From Antedon mediterranea (Eukaryota > Echinodermata > Crinoidea > Comatulida > Antedonidae), in NCBI RefSeq assembly GCF_964355755.1, contig NC_092673.1, forward strand, positions 26,047,001-26,111,000: a DNA stretch of 64,000 nt. The letters are read 5' to 3'. The translations under genes were made by a program, and so were the position numbers. This document shows, piece by piece, positions 46,557-59,600 of the stretch. The notes beneath the pieces were generated by a model. The model saw only the letters and a list, made by a program, of their open reading frames with translations. It did no database searches and was not told where the DNA came from. Numbering within the stretch: the stretch's first letter is position 1; every line of letters starts with the position of its first letter.

Positions 46557-48491
46557 TTTTAAAGAAAATCCAATACAAAAAGTATAGAAAATGTTACACA
46601 GACAGTAACTAGATTCTCAAGTTAGTTTTTCATCATATATTTGAAATGTTTGATACGTTTCCCCATTAATGAAGATTTATACAATTCATAGCCTTGCATT
46701 TTAATTGAAAAATACAGATGTTTTAAAACTATTAAGTGCTAAATGAAATTTCAAAAACCAGTTGGTATCAGTGATGATAAATATTCACCTTTAGTAAACA
46801 AACCAATTCAGAATTCCATTGATAAAACAAAATCTAGGCACCCTGGTTTGGAAAATTCCATCAAAGATTTTCCATTAAATTAACCAACATAAACAATTCA
46901 CTCAAATTGATGCACACGAACAAAAATACCAAAACTGGTGTGAACAATAATCCTTAATATGTCTAGCTATTTCCATCTTGTTATGTTTTAAATAGTTTTA
47001 ATCATATCACGTTCAGCATCCTACATCAAGATACAAATAGTGATTAATACAACACTTTGATCAAGGTAAAATCTTCAAGAATGAATCTTCATATCAATTC
47101 CAATGCAACTATGGTAACTGTATACAAATTCAAGTTTGAAGGCAATTATCTCAAGCAAGAATTAAGTAAAGGTATCAGAACAAAAAAATAAAGAGCGACT
47201 TCCAGATTTAGAGATATAAACCTATGGTCCTATTGTCTGCAATATTGACTGGTCCATTTATTAAATGGAAAAGTCTAACACAAGAGAAGATCTGTCTGTT
47301 TCATCTAAGCTTTTCTGTATAGAATGGCCTTGTGCGCTCAGATAATTCAAAACATTGGAATAGTCTATTATTCTCAGGGGTAAATTGCACACATGATGAG
47401 TAGTTAAATTTTACTACAGGCCAAATATAAATAATAGGATTATTAATGTAGATAATATTTCAATATAAAACTAAGAATCACCTTTAAGCTAGGATTATCA
47501 TTTGTACCAAACTCTTACATGAGAAAGTGAAATATATCTAATAAGCTGTAACATTACTATAATTAAAAAATCAACACCACTGTATTGAAATTCAATCAGC
47601 AAAATACAATAATACATGATTTATAATTTCAACAAGGTGCTAAAATATGATTTTATTAGACCAATATTTATTCATCATTTAAAAAACCCAATAAAATAGA
47701 ATAACATACATATTGTAGCTGTACACAGATAGCTAGCTAAGGTCATTTACAGTTTTTTATTAAACCTTTATTACCAATTGAATAATATTAAAAAATAAAA
47801 TTATATACAGTATATCAAACCTAATACTCTCTATGGCTATGTTCAAACAAGAAAAAGTTGTTAAAGTTATGGAATATGATAGATATAAAAAAAAGATTAA
47901 TCCTCTATATACAAACAAAAAATTGCCATGAGAATTGAGAGGAGAAGCTTAAAGTAATGAAAACTTGAAATAAGAGTTGTTTCTCATAAACAGAATGTGT
48001 TGAAAAGACATTTCACAAACAGAAATGTACGAGCTCATATAAAAAAAAATAGAAATTCAACCAAAGGTCTCTGAGGATGATATAGACAGGAAACGCACAC
48101 AAGTTTTTTTACAGCATTCTTACAAAACAATAGTTAATAATACTGTAATTATTCGATAATGATAGTGAAAACGTGGAGCATACACAAGCTTGAAAGCCAT
48201 GATTTTGACAAGGGGCAAAAAAACTGAGCAAGGAAGTTAATAAATACTTTAACATTTCAGCTTTCTAGTTTAAAAAAAGGCAGTCAGGGGGGATAAAAAG
48301 GGTTTGTTTGATTTGCACAACATAGCTTGATTCTAGGACGGTGTGGAATTCTAGAAAAATAGGGTAAATATTATCTTACACATTTTTTGTTTTGGATTTA
48401 TACATATGCAATGATTAGATTTCACACCATTCAACAGCACCACCTAAAGTGACGGTCACAATCAATTTTGATCAGCTGCTATAAAACCATA
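46557..48491. other. Presumed 1a promoter side and AT-rich flank
   Basis: No convincing TATA box or upstream 5' UTR exon for the 1a transcript could be picked out. No other feature seen. Confidence 0.35.
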
Positions 48492-48614
48492 AAGCTCTGT
48501 CTACACTATCAAACAAGTTGACAAAAAAAGTGTGATGTGCCAAAATATGGTAGTGATATTCCCAAATATGGTAGTGCTATGACATTATCATGGGCACAGT
48601 GTAGTATAGAGCTT
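48492..48614. mobile_element. MITE, TA-type family, copy 3
   Basis: The left end AAGCTCTGTCTACACTATCA is intact. The right end is eroded (AGTGTAGTATAGAGCTT). TA flanks both sides (48490-48491, 48615-48616). The interior shares GTGTGATGTGCC and AATATGGTAGTG with the other copies. Confidence 0.8.
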
Positions 48615-48616
48615 TA

Positions 48617-51600
48617 GATTGAACGAGTCTATTTATCTATCTATCTATTTTAAATGTAAAATGTGTATCTATAAAATAATAGAGATTTTCCCTATGTGTC
48701 AATGGTATAGGCCATGACTAACAAATGTAGGGTATGATCTAAATGTTAGAACTGTCAAACAATGTCAAGATTTAAACATGGAGTAAACCAATTAACACAT
48801 TTACTTAATTTCCTGAGTAACAAATGCATTAATGACATTTTCATTTTTCATCTTTTTAGTACTTAGCAAATTTAAACAAAATAACCACAGCAAATATTAC
48901 ACCTAATCACAAAAATCCAATAAAGTTTGAAATGAAAATTTTACATACAATATGACTAAAATGTTTGCCAACTAATATGTATGTAAATCGGTCCACATGG
49001 CTACTTCAAGTATGTAAATGTTACATGTTATTTTAGAATTTCTCAACCAGCGTTGTTGACAAGTCTTCTTTTGCAATGCGTCGAGAAAGATTTAAGATTC
49101 TTTATTGGACCATAAACTGCAAATTTGAATTTCCTTTGGCAATACATATGAAATACATGAAAGCATCATGAAAACATCAAAAGACCAAAAATAAATTGAT
49201 TAAAATAGATAAAAAGTGTCCTTTAAATACATATGATGATGATTCAACTGTTCTGTTTATTATTCATATCAGGTAGCATAATGTAGCTTATAAATTAATT
49301 CAATTAAAAATCTAAATAAATATTATGAAATTCCATAAATAATATAGTAATAAAATGGTAATTATCGCAGCAGGAGAAGCTCACATGATGCAATCCATTT
49401 TTAATTGAAACATTTATGACTGCATTATATACAGGTGCAACAATGTAGTATTGTTATGATTGTTTATTTCCTTTTAAAATCTAGTTTGCCATTCAAAGAA
49501 TATAGGTTAATGTATTTATTCATATTGAAAATTAATTATTGAAGACTAAAAGAACATATTGTTGTAGTGGTTAAGAACTGGGAAAAGGAAAGAATAATAC
49601 AATGAAGAGACGGGGTGAAATGAAAGGGCAAATTTCATGAGTCAGTTAAGAGGTCTGGATGACGAATAAGTGGGGATAGTCCCACAGCAGGGCGCAATTG
49701 CAGACAATCCCATTGACAGTAGGGTGATCTACTGTAAAATTCTTTTCATTATTGGGAAAGGGCTAATGTCGGATTATCCTGGTAATTAGGCACAAAATCA
49801 ATATGGAAAACTAGGGAATGCAATCAAAGAGTGAAAAAATAAATATAAGTAATACTAAAATGTGAACAGTAGGCAAAAAGGGAAGGAATGAGTTTGAAAA
49901 CAGCACTGTGCCATTGCAAGATCAAAAAATGTTTGGGAACAAGTACAGGACAATTCAAAAGCATGCTTTATTTAAAGTAAGAGACAATGAGTCTTGTCCA
50001 AAATACACATAAAATAATTTTGTTTCATTTAGGCAAACTAGAGAAGGCAATGATGAAAATTAATATAATGAGAGTAGTGGAAAAAAAGTTGAAAAGGGAT
50101 GAAGTGGCTAAGTTAATGTACACACATACACAGTTATAAAATTCAAGAGTCACCTCTTGCAAATGTGTGTTGATATTTCATCAATTAGACAAACTAAATA
50201 GAGAAGTTGCCATTTATAAGCAGTTCTACTGGCAAAAAGAACATGGCTTAAAAAGGGTGAAAGATTTGGACAAGAATATGAAAGGGACAGAACAAGACTT
50301 GACTTGATTAGGAACAAACAAGACAATATCCATTGGAAAGAATATGTTGAATTAAATCAAAGGAATTCAAATAATGGTATGTAAATGCAGAGAGAAAAGA
50401 ATTTGACTCTAAATGAAATTAATTTGTTGATTGAACAATTATAGACATAAATACTAGTTTAAGAAAGGAGATAAGACATATTTTATGTTACATGGTCGGT
50501 AGGGAATTAAACATAAGTTTTTAATATAGGCATTTAAAAGACTGACACAAAAAATGGAATAGAAGTTAAGGCCTAATGATAGCCAACATTTTCTGAACAG
50601 ATGACACCAATAGATAACACAAATATAATTAGGTTTGAAAAATAAAATGTCCGTCATTTGCATAATAATACCACAATTTAAATGACAATACAGCTAGACA
50701 CTTGTACGTGAGAAACGGTATAACATAAAATACACTATATGCGACTTCACGTGTAACAATGTCCTGTAAACAAATGATTATACCGTTTCCAAGAATAACA
50801 AAATACAATGAAAGGGCTTTAAAAAATGATGATCTACCTACAATCCTAAAGCTGAAACATCAATTCACCACCTGCACACGTATGCAAATTCTATGACAAT
50901 GACAACATTAATGTTTGCATCAATCTCTCTCAAGTATGTTCCAACAGAAGTAAATCTATGTCACAAGATAATTTCCTTTCCAAGAAATAAATTATTTTGG
51001 ACAGAGTTTCACATTTTTCTCAACTGGGCCAAGGTTTAACGCCATTACAAATGATTTGACATAACAAATCGACGACGCAGGAAGATAATTGGATTTGTAG
51101 GCCTTCGGAAGCTCGCAATTGATTTCTATATTTCATTTAAGTGTCAACATCATCATAATTTCTTAATACAAGTCTACTAACCTCAGAAGTGGTCTTAAAG
51201 AAAAATATATTTTAGTTTATCTATTTTGAAAGATGCTGCTTCATGAATTCTATCAAATTCTACCTATCTACAAATACAAATTTAAATTTGTTTATTGGCT
51301 GGCTTAATGTGGACAAGCAACTGCCTATCTGCCTAGTAAACAGGTTGGTCATAAAATTTTAGAATTAATGGATATACTGAAGGCACATGTTTAGCATACA
51401 ATTTTATTTTATTTTTTATTTTATTTAATTTTCAGGCAAACATACATGACAACACAGCGGTGCAGCACCCTGAGGATTGCCATGAGTGCAAAGCACTATC
51501 GAGATGGCTCTCCATATACTGCACTAGAACATATAAGACAAACATATACACAAGATGCTCTACATAGACAAAGACTTATTATTAAGTCTTTGGGAGTGGA
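48617..51600. other. AT-rich intergenic or 5'-flanking DNA, no feature seen
   Basis: Short open frames such as 50663-50454 (minus) have no recognisable content. From 49560 to 50350 the plus strand is purine-biased, but it does not resolve into a repeat or gene. Confidence 0.4.
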
Positions 51601-51634
51601 GTTGTAAATTGTCATGAGAAAAAAACCCTGACAT

Positions 51635-51708
51635 ATGACAGGACTTGAACCCAGGACCCTTAGATTGGTAGCCAAGCATCATAACCACCAAGCCACAGCT
51701 CCACTCCT
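51635..51708 (-). mobile_element. tRNA-derived SINE head or tRNA pseudogene
   Basis: Minus strand reads GGAGTGGAGCTGTGGCTTGG, TGGTTATGATGCTTGGCTAC, then GGTCCTGGGTTCAAGTCC. This gives an A-box-like TGTGGCTTGGTGGTTATG and a B box GGTTCAAGTCC at tRNA spacing. A second GGAGTGGAG on the plus strand at 51594 faces the first, suggesting terminal inverted ends or a duplicated head. The acceptor stem does not close. Confidence 0.6.
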
Positions 51709-52050
51709 TATGTTTTCACAAGAAATATGTTTTCACAAGAAAAAATACATACAGAAATGAATTAAAAACAACTTTTGATTCAAACTACAATCTGCACATG
51801 CAAAAGTAATATATGATCGTATAAGAAAAAGGGAAAAATAATTTTCTATCCTGTTTATCACAGAGGGCAGCAGATTAGATACACCATCATATGACAATTC
51901 ATCTTTAGTCAGAAATTAATACAAAATGAATGGATATTTCTATTATCATTACTTATTCAGATCGAAAGCAATCTGTGCTATAATAGTAAATAGCAAAACA
52001 AATAACTTCAATGGAAATATATGGTTTCAAAATAAGCACTGTAGAAACCT

Positions 52051-53949
52051 GGAAAAAAGGAAAGGAATATGAACCGAGGTAAATAAAGAATTGGAAAAAA
52101 GGAAAGGAATATGAACCGAGGTAAATAAAGAATTGGAAAAAAGGAAAAGAATATGAACCGAGGTAAATAAAGAATTGGAAAAAAGGAAAGGAATATGAAC
52201 CGAGGTAAATAAAGAATTGGAAAAAAGGAAAGGAATATGAACCGAGGTAAATAAAGAATTGGAAAAAAGGAAAGGAATATGAACCGAGGTAAATAAAGAA
52301 TTGGAAAAAAGGAAAGGAATATGAACCGAGGTAAATAAAGAATTGGAAAAAAGGAAAGGAATATGAACCGAGGTAAATAAAGAATTGGAAAAAAGGAAAG
52401 GAATATGAACCGAGGTAAATAAAGAATTGGAAAAAAGGAAAGGAATATGAACCGAGGTAAATAAAGAATTGGAAAAAAGAAAAGGAATATGAACCGAGCT
52501 AAATAAAGAATTGGAAAAAGGGAAAGGAATATGAACCGAAGTAAATAAAGAATTGGAAAAAAGGAAAGGAATATGAACCGAGGTAAATAAAGAATTGGAT
52601 AAAAGGAAAGGAATATGAACCGAGGTAAATAAAGAATTGGAAAAAAGGAAAGGAATATGAACCGAGGTAAATAAAGAATTGGAAAAAAGGAAAGGAATAT
52701 GAACCGAGGTAAATAAAAAATTGGAAAAAAGGAAAGGAATATGAACCGAGGTAAATAAAGAATTGGAAAAAAGGAAAGGAATATGAACCAAGGTAAATAA
52801 AGAATTGGAAAAAAGGAAAGGAATATGAACCGAGGTAAATAAAGAATTGGAAAAAAGGAAAGGAATATGAACCGAGGTAAATAAAGAATTGGAAAAAAGG
52901 AAAGGAATATGAACCGAGGTAAATAAAGAATTGGTAAAAATGAAAGGAATATGAACCGAGGTAAATAATGAATTGGAAAAAAGGAAAGGAATATGAACCG
53001 AGGTAAATAAAGAATTGGAAAAAAGGAAAGGAATATGAACCGAGGGAAATAAAGAATTGGAAAAAAGGAAAGGAATATGAACCAAGGTAAATAAAGAATT
53101 GGAAAAAAGGAAAGGAATATGAACCGAGGTAAATAAAGAATTGGAAAAAAGGAAAGGAATATGAACCGAGGTAAATAAAGAATTGGAAAAAAGGAAAGGA
53201 ATATGAACCGAGGTAAATAAAGAATTGGAAAAAAGGAAAGGAATATGAACCGAGGTAAATAAAGAATTGGAAAAAAGGAAAGGAATATGAACCAAGGTAA
53301 ATAAAGAATTGGAAAAAAGGAAAGGAATATGAACCGAGGTAAATAAAGAATTGGAAAAAAGAAAAGGAATATGAACCGAGCTAAATAAAGAATTGGAAAA
53401 AGGGAAAGGAATATGAACCGAAGTAAATAAAGAATTGGAAAAAAGGAAAGGAATATGAACCGAGGTAAATAAAGAATTGGATAAAAGGAAAGGAATATGA
53501 ACCGAGGTAAATAAAGAATTGGAAAAAAGGAAAGGAATATGAACCGAGGTAAATAAAGAATTGGAAAAAAGGAAAGGAATATGAACCGAGGTAAATAAAA
53601 AATTGGAAAAAAGGAAAGGAATATGAACCGAGGTAAATAAAGAATTGGAAAAAAGGAAAGGAATATGAACCAAGGTAAATAAAGAATTGGAAAAAAGGAA
53701 AGGAATATGAACCGAGGTAAATAAAGAATTGGAAAAAAGGAAAGGAATATGAACCGAGGTAAATAAAGAATTGGAAAAAAGGAAAGGAATATGAACCGAG
53801 GTAAATAAAGAATTGGTAAAAATGAAAGGAATATGAACCGAGGTAAATAATGAATTGGAAAAAAGGAAAGGAATATGAACCGAGGTAAATAAAGAATTGG
53901 AAAAAAGGAAAGGAATATGAACCGAGGGAAATAAAGAATTGGAAAAAAA
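52051..53949. repeat. 42-bp minisatellite, about 45 copies, with 882-bp higher-order unit
   Basis: The unit is GGAAAAAAGGAAAGGAATAT, GAACCGAGGTAAATAAAGAA, TT. Because 42 is a multiple of three and the minus strand of the unit has no stop, all three minus frames stay open. They give 14-residue repeats such as FPILYLPRFIFLSF and FSNSLFTSVHIPFL, in reading frames of 650 and 669 codons. These arise from the period and I do not call them genes. Diagnostic variants recur 882 bases apart (21 units): GGATAAAAGG at 52597 and 53479, GGTAAAAATG at 52933 and 53815, CGAGGGAAAT at 53041 and 53923. That shows a block duplication inside the array. Confidence 0.97.
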
Positions 53950-55193
53950 GGAACATTCAAGATTAATGGTAGCTAGGCATACAGAAGTTTGTGCAATCTG
54001 TACAATTGACAGCTGTAATATAATTTTGAGTAACATGTATCAACAACTTAACTTATAAAAATGTCACAAATTTTACTATTCATAAGATAACAGTTTAATG
54101 TTCTTCCTTATTAAAGAAATCTACTATACTGCCCTCAACAAAATAAAAAAGTTTGAATAACTGTAGAAGGCAGTTATGCAGCTTCTGAGAGCTGTGATAA
54201 TTTCTAAAATAGCCAATAGAAATAGCTTGTATTGATATAAATGTTAATAAAAAAGCAATCAATCAAAGCAGATATTACGAACAGAATGTCACCTTTAATT
54301 ATAAACCAAAAAAAATCTTTGACATTTTAAAAAATGTTTTTATTGATTAAGTAAATAATTGTTTAAATTTACTTTTATTAACTGTAATATTGTCAATCAG
54401 TCGTTTCTTAACTAAAAATTAATATTTATGGACATACTTTGTAGTACATGTATGGCTCCACGTCACAATCATTAGGTTTGCAGTGTTACCCAAGAAATGT
54501 TGAGATATAGGTCTATTTTTCACACATTAATATACAAACAACGAATGTTTATGAGTTATAGGGTAGAAAATGTTCATGCAATTGAAACTTAACTGAATAA
54601 AGGAGGTGGAATCAAATAAAATGTATTATTCTTAAGTACATTTTTATTCAATTAATGTATCGCTTTTGTTGTATTTTTGATAATTGTTAATGTTAACTTT
54701 TTGTATCTATATATTTTAATGTACATATTTGTGTAAACATTTTGTATAGGTTGAACCTCTTGTTACGATAGCGTTCCTCTCCTTTAAAGGAGAGTAACCA
54801 ATAAGTATTCTTATTATTATATCATTTTCCTTCTTAAATAGAATGTCACAGGATAGGCCAGGCTAGCAACAAAGACAGCGCACTCTACGTGTGGTTTTTC
54901 CGTTGTGCAATATCCATGCCTACCACATCGCACAACAATCTCAACATGTTTACAAAAACCTGGCGTCCATTATTACCTTTAACCATTATGAGAGATAACA
55001 GATAGCACATGATACAAAATCAGCTTTTCAAAAGGCAATGCTACAAAAAAACAAATTTTACAGACACGACCAGTTATGCATATGTCGCTAGTTGTTTGTT
55101 TATAACCCATCAACCTTATACCAAACATGATAGGAATTTTGTAAAATTAATTTTCTCAATTCATTACACTGTTCATGTGTAACAAATTAATGT
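53950..55193. other. AT-rich DNA, possible retroelement tail
   Basis: 54765-54815 reads GCGTTCCTCTCCTTTAAAGG and AGAGTAACCAATAAG before a (TTA)n-like run, resembling a retroelement 3' end. 54850-54980 is GC-richer but shows no exon structure. Confidence 0.3.
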
Positions 55194-55829
55194 AACTAGA
55201 AGGCCACTCCGAGAGTGCATACCTCCGCCTACTGTAAAATTCTCCTACATAAGATTTCTCCGGTAAAAAAAAAAATATATATATATATATTTGTGTGTGT
55301 CTTAATGCTGTTTGTGATTTAGGCTAATTTCACTACAAGCATGTGTATGCGAGTTTGGTGTAATGGTTATGTAACCAGCCTTTCAATTAAACAATAGCTT
55401 CAGTTGACTAACAATAGAACAGCAACGCGAAAATCAAACGAGTGAATTTGAAAAGAAAATAGGTTTTTTAAACTACTGGCATAAAAAAATGTGCACATTA
55501 AATCAAATTATGTTTTAAAATTACAAATCACAAATTATAACTCTTGCCTCTTTTTTTGGACAACTAGTTCTCGAGAAAATGCAATTTCAGTATACTTGTT
55601 TACTTTAAGACTTCTGTCCTATCTTTTAACACTAGCAGGTCTAAAAAGTATACTAAAAAGTGGTCCAGAATTGGGACAATGGTCCCAAAATTTAATGGAA
55701 TGGTCCTTGACCACATATCTATCTGTATATTCATTTTGGTAAAGATCTTGTAATTACTTTTTGAGTAATCCTGCTAACAAACAAACAAACACACGCTACC
55801 GATTACATATACCTCCTTGGCGGAGGTAA
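55194..55829. mobile_element. Repeat family G (CCTTGGCGGAGGT end), long copy
   Basis: A full-length relative of 42021-42290. The left end is AACTAGAAGGCCACTCCGAG, AGTGCATACCTCCGCC. The right end is AACAAACAAACAAACACACG, ATATACCTCCTTGGCGGAGG. ACCTCCGCC near the left and GGCGGAGGT at the right are inverted. The 83-codon open frame inside (55491-55742) has no recognisable domain, and the internal segment is missing in the other copy. Confidence 0.85.
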
Positions 55830-56630
55830 ATGATAGTAAAAGATTATTTAATAGCAATATTTTGATATGCAAAAATTATACTCTACCGATTTATGCCTTA
55901 AAAATTCTGGCTGATTTTTCATATAGGATTTGAAATAAACAAACCTAGATAAAATTTATTACAATACTCTGAAGATCTATTAAGTGACTAATGAACGTGA
56001 TTTACCAATGCTTTGACGTCAACAGTAATTCTCATATGAGTTACTTCATATTTTTGCCGTTGTCTATCCGTCATCAACAAAATAACTGACCTTTCCTTCT
56101 GGGTTTATAATAATAGAAAAAAATGTAATAATAATTGCTGAAAATACCGCAATAAAATCAAAAATTTCTCTCACTGATGCGAAAATGCAGTCTAGCCATT
56201 TCAAGAGAGTATTCACATTTCACTATTACATACAATAGTTTACTAAAATCACTGAAAATACAATTTATACAAAAAAATACAGAATACATAATTTGTACAG
56301 AAACTTAATTAAATGTAGATTATTTTTTTGCTTTTTTGCCATCCCAAAAATATTAGTACTGGACAGCGTCGTCATTATAACAGTGATACGAAAAAGTGAT
56401 TTGAAACCTGTATTTCGATATGCAGATACCAGATTAGTCCATTGAGCTATTCCAAGTCACAATTATTTTTTAATGCAACCAAATTAGCCTGACAAGTCAT
56501 TAATTATTTTATTGTGTGCAAGCATAAATGAAATGATATCGCATTTTGTTGAATAGTATTGCTTTGGGCATAATCCTCAGTCATACCGACAGTATAGGCC
56601 ATATACAAATTTGCGTAAAGAATAGACCCA
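55830..56630. other. AT-rich DNA, one weak minus-strand exon candidate
   Basis: Minus-strand ATG near 56074 opens MTDRQRQKYEVTHMRITVDV followed by KAL and a donor-like TTG|GTAAAT near 56010. It ends in phase 0 and does not fit KChIP exon 2. I do not recognise it. Confidence 0.2.
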
Positions 56631-56744
56631 AAACAGTAGCCACAAGTATGGTTTGTAAGGTTTCAAGCTGACCACTTTTTCACAGAGGTCTTTGACAACC
56701 CAGTGGATTGAACAGATTGTTCCATTTCTCGTGGCTACATCACT
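56631..56744. repeat. Dispersed repeat (GTAGCCAC family), copy 2
   Basis: Matches 3581-3714 in order and orientation: GTAGCCAC, TTTTTCACAGAGG, TTTGACAACCCAGTGG, TTGAACAGA, GGCTACATCACTG. It lacks about 20 internal bases of copy 1. Confidence 0.65.
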
Positions 56745-56928
56745 GCAAAAATGTAGAATTATAAATCAATTTATTGTTTAATTGTATTCTCTATATGGAC
56801 ACTTTCATATACTAAGTGTTGTAGTTTATTTCTAATTAATTTTATTGGGTAACGTGTCGTCGTTTGTAATTGTGTATACTATTTACCAAAATTGATACTT
56901 ATGAACGATAAATTTTTCCACCTTCAGG

Positions 56929-57056
56929 ATACCGCAGAAGCAATGATAAGAATAATGAGGAAATGCTGCCCTCTATTGGTAGAATCACCCATCTCAAATT
57001 TTTACTACACCATACTCCTCTTAAACACATATTGGAGTCATTTTTTAGTAATAATG
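56929..57056 (+). other. Exon-like segment, unrecognised
   Basis: The acceptor TTTTTCCACCTTCAG is followed by 128 bases and a donor-like ATG|GTAAGG. Two frames are open across it. One begins DTAEAMIRIMRKCCPLLVES. The other begins YRRSNDKNNEEMLPSIGRIT and continues past the donor. I recognise neither protein. Composition is less AT-rich than the surroundings. Confidence 0.25.
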
Positions 57057-57059
57057 GTA

Positions 57060-59150
57060 AGGTAGTGTGTCAATGTGAATCATTTTTCATCAGCTTATAT
57101 TTCACGAGTACACATGCCAATTTTTACTTCCCTCATAAACGGATACACCAACAAGAAAGATTTTGAATTTCTTGTAGGCCATCAACTATTACAATGTTCA
57201 ATTAAATAAAAATACATTTCAGGAATAATAGGCAATAATAATAGCATAAACATATTACATTATGTACAATGTTTTGACCCATTTATACAAATACATTTAT
57301 ATGAAAACGATTGGTTTGAATGCAAGGCAATAAAACCATCGTTTCGCAACAAATAAAAACCTTTTTGATGTTTGCCGATGCCTCTTAAAAACTGTAGATT
57401 TCAACCAGCAGAAAATCAGGGAAACGCATTACAGTTTCTGTATTTTCAAGGTCCTCATATTCATGGATGAATGAAATTACCTACTATAAAGACATTTATT
57501 TTTGAACACCCTTAATTTCCAAAGTACATTTAAATAAGTAATTTAATCCACACAAAATTCTGCAGGATTTATTTTCAGCATTTTCGAACAATGATTATTT
57601 GTTGTTATGTTGTAGCAGAGTGCTGGCACTACAACCATTTGAATCGTCGGGAGAGACGCATGATTTATTTACTACATACTCATGTATAACCAAGTATAGT
57701 TTTACACTCTTGAATAATGACATAGCAAAGTGCATTGTTTGTCAATTGACCATAGATAAACTTTTGATCCTTTGGCATTACAGTTCTATTAAGTTGTGTT
57801 TTTAGTCACTGTAAGTCCGTAAACTACTGTAATAATTATCGTGTTGAACCAGGATGTGGCTTACAACACGAAATGTCAAAGTGATAGTAAAAACATTTAA
57901 ATAACACGCTAGATAGAAGAAGTTTCTAGGAGTGTAAACGCTTAAATTAAAGGCTAAAGAAGGTAGATTTTAATACACAAAAAATGATTTCACATACCTT
58001 TGTTTCAGGATAGGAAAAAGCATGAAAAAAAGAAAAGAATTATGTTATTGAAATATGCTTCCATTATTTTTATTACATTAATACATTATATATTAAAAAA
58101 TCTATCTACAAAGTACATGGGTGTTTTGTTAAACCAAGGTTTTATGAAGATAACAACTTAAAAATATTAAAATTACACTTGTAATCAATGCTTATTTAAC
58201 AGCTAAAGGTTCTCAATTTTTCATATCATATTACAACACACACACACAGCAAAATCATCATACCACATGGCATCTCCTATACTTCTTCTTTCCAAATTAG
58301 GAACTCCCACTATAGAGTATCACTCAATTTATGAAACCCTAGATCGGCCAGGAGAATGCCAATCAGAAAACCAAGATCCTTACAAACTAAATCAGTCGAT
58401 ATAATACACGTTTAACGTTACGTTTAACATTATCAAATACATAATGCCTATACAGGGTTCATTTAATGTCGGTCTTTAATGCTCAAATTAACCAGTGTGC
58501 AATATCAAATGGCAAGTCTACATAAAGGTATAGTCTAACGTACTTAGCAATACACTTGAGACTTGTTTAGTAGTGGGTATCAGTATGACAAATATCACAA
58601 ACTAAACTAGACAGCTGGACAACTTAAAATGAATATTGATTTATTTATATCTCTAATAAAAAATGTAACTTCAGACACTGAAGACATGGAAAGGAGTACA
58701 GGTCCAATTTGTCAAGAGTAAAAAGTGACCATGATGTTTGCTAATAGGATATTTCCCATACATATACCATTGACCACTGGGTAAATACAAAATGCTTTTT
58801 TTTCTTAACGGCAGCAAAGAGAAATTCAAACGACATTTGAATGATTTTACAGCAGGGTAAAAGCTTTGATTCCCAATTCCCTCTATAAAAAGAGTTTTCA
58901 CATGAAGATCTGCTGAAGACTTTGATTAGAAAAACAAAAACATCCATTCTTTAACAGATATTATATAAACACCTAAATTAAAAATTTCATTTGTAAACAC
59001 CACCGCGAGATATGCAACAGCAGCAGATATTGGTGTACGATTTGGACATATACACTGTATGTACTAATTTCATAAAAAAGAAGAAAAGAGAGAAAAGAAA
59101 AACCATAATTAGCCTAGATAAGTTCCAATTGTCTGTCGAAGTTTTGCCTT
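57060..59150. other. AT-rich DNA, no firm feature
   Basis: The open frame at 57599-57805 and the two overlapping minus frames at 58947-58671 have no recognisable motif. A minus donor-like CAAAG|GTATGT near 57993 follows MLFPILKQ but ends in phase 2. Confidence 0.35.
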
Positions 59151-59154
59151 TCAG

Positions 59155-59245
59155 CCAAGCTAGTACTAGGCTACTAGGTCTAGCCTAGGCCATGCTAGTA
59201 TTAGGCCTAGTCTAGGCGTTTTAGCCTTGCTAGGCCTAAGATTGT
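59155..59245. repeat. AGGCCTA/TAGCCTAGG-rich patch
   Basis: A cluster of TAGGCCTAG, CTAGCCTAGG and ACTAGG words. The same word family occurs at 9505-9545 in the TTAA element and near 2010-2035. It is likely a degenerate short palindromic repeat. Confidence 0.5.
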
Positions 59246-59434
59246 TTGTTGACATAATTAACACTAAAGTAGGGGTGTTAATAAAATCCATATAAATATA
59301 ACATTTAATATAATATTAAAAACCAAATGATACTGTTTTTAATGAATGTGAATGAAATGTAGGCCTTTGGCTAGGGCTACCTTACCTTATTTGATTTATT
59401 CAAATGACAGGAATCTATTCAGATGTTATATAAA

Positions 59435-59600
59435 ACAAATAATGAATGTTTTATATTTGTATAATGGTACAAATAATGGCATTTGGTGAATGATGAAAGG
59501 TTAATATCAACTCGGCTGTCGCTTCGTTGATATATAACCTTTCATCATTCACCTCATGCCATTATTTGTACCATTACACTCATAAACATTCATTATTTGT
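59435..59600. repeat. Long foldback (hairpin) element 2, CTCGGCTG loop
   Basis: Arms 59435-59510 and 59527-59600 are inverted repeats of about 75 bp, well conserved in the inner 45 bases (GGTGAATGATGAAAGGTTA) and in the outer ACAAATAATGAATGTTT. The 16-base loop CTCGGCTGTCGCTTCG differs by one base from the centre of foldback 1 (CTCGGCTGGCGCTTCG, 2163-2178). The arms of the two elements share no sequence. Confidence 0.9.

Noticed and set aside
52008-54036. Three long overlapping minus-strand reading frames (650, 669 and 191 codons)
   Set aside because: They translate the same 42-bp tandem repeat in three frames. The period is divisible by three and has no stop on that strand, which explains the length fully.
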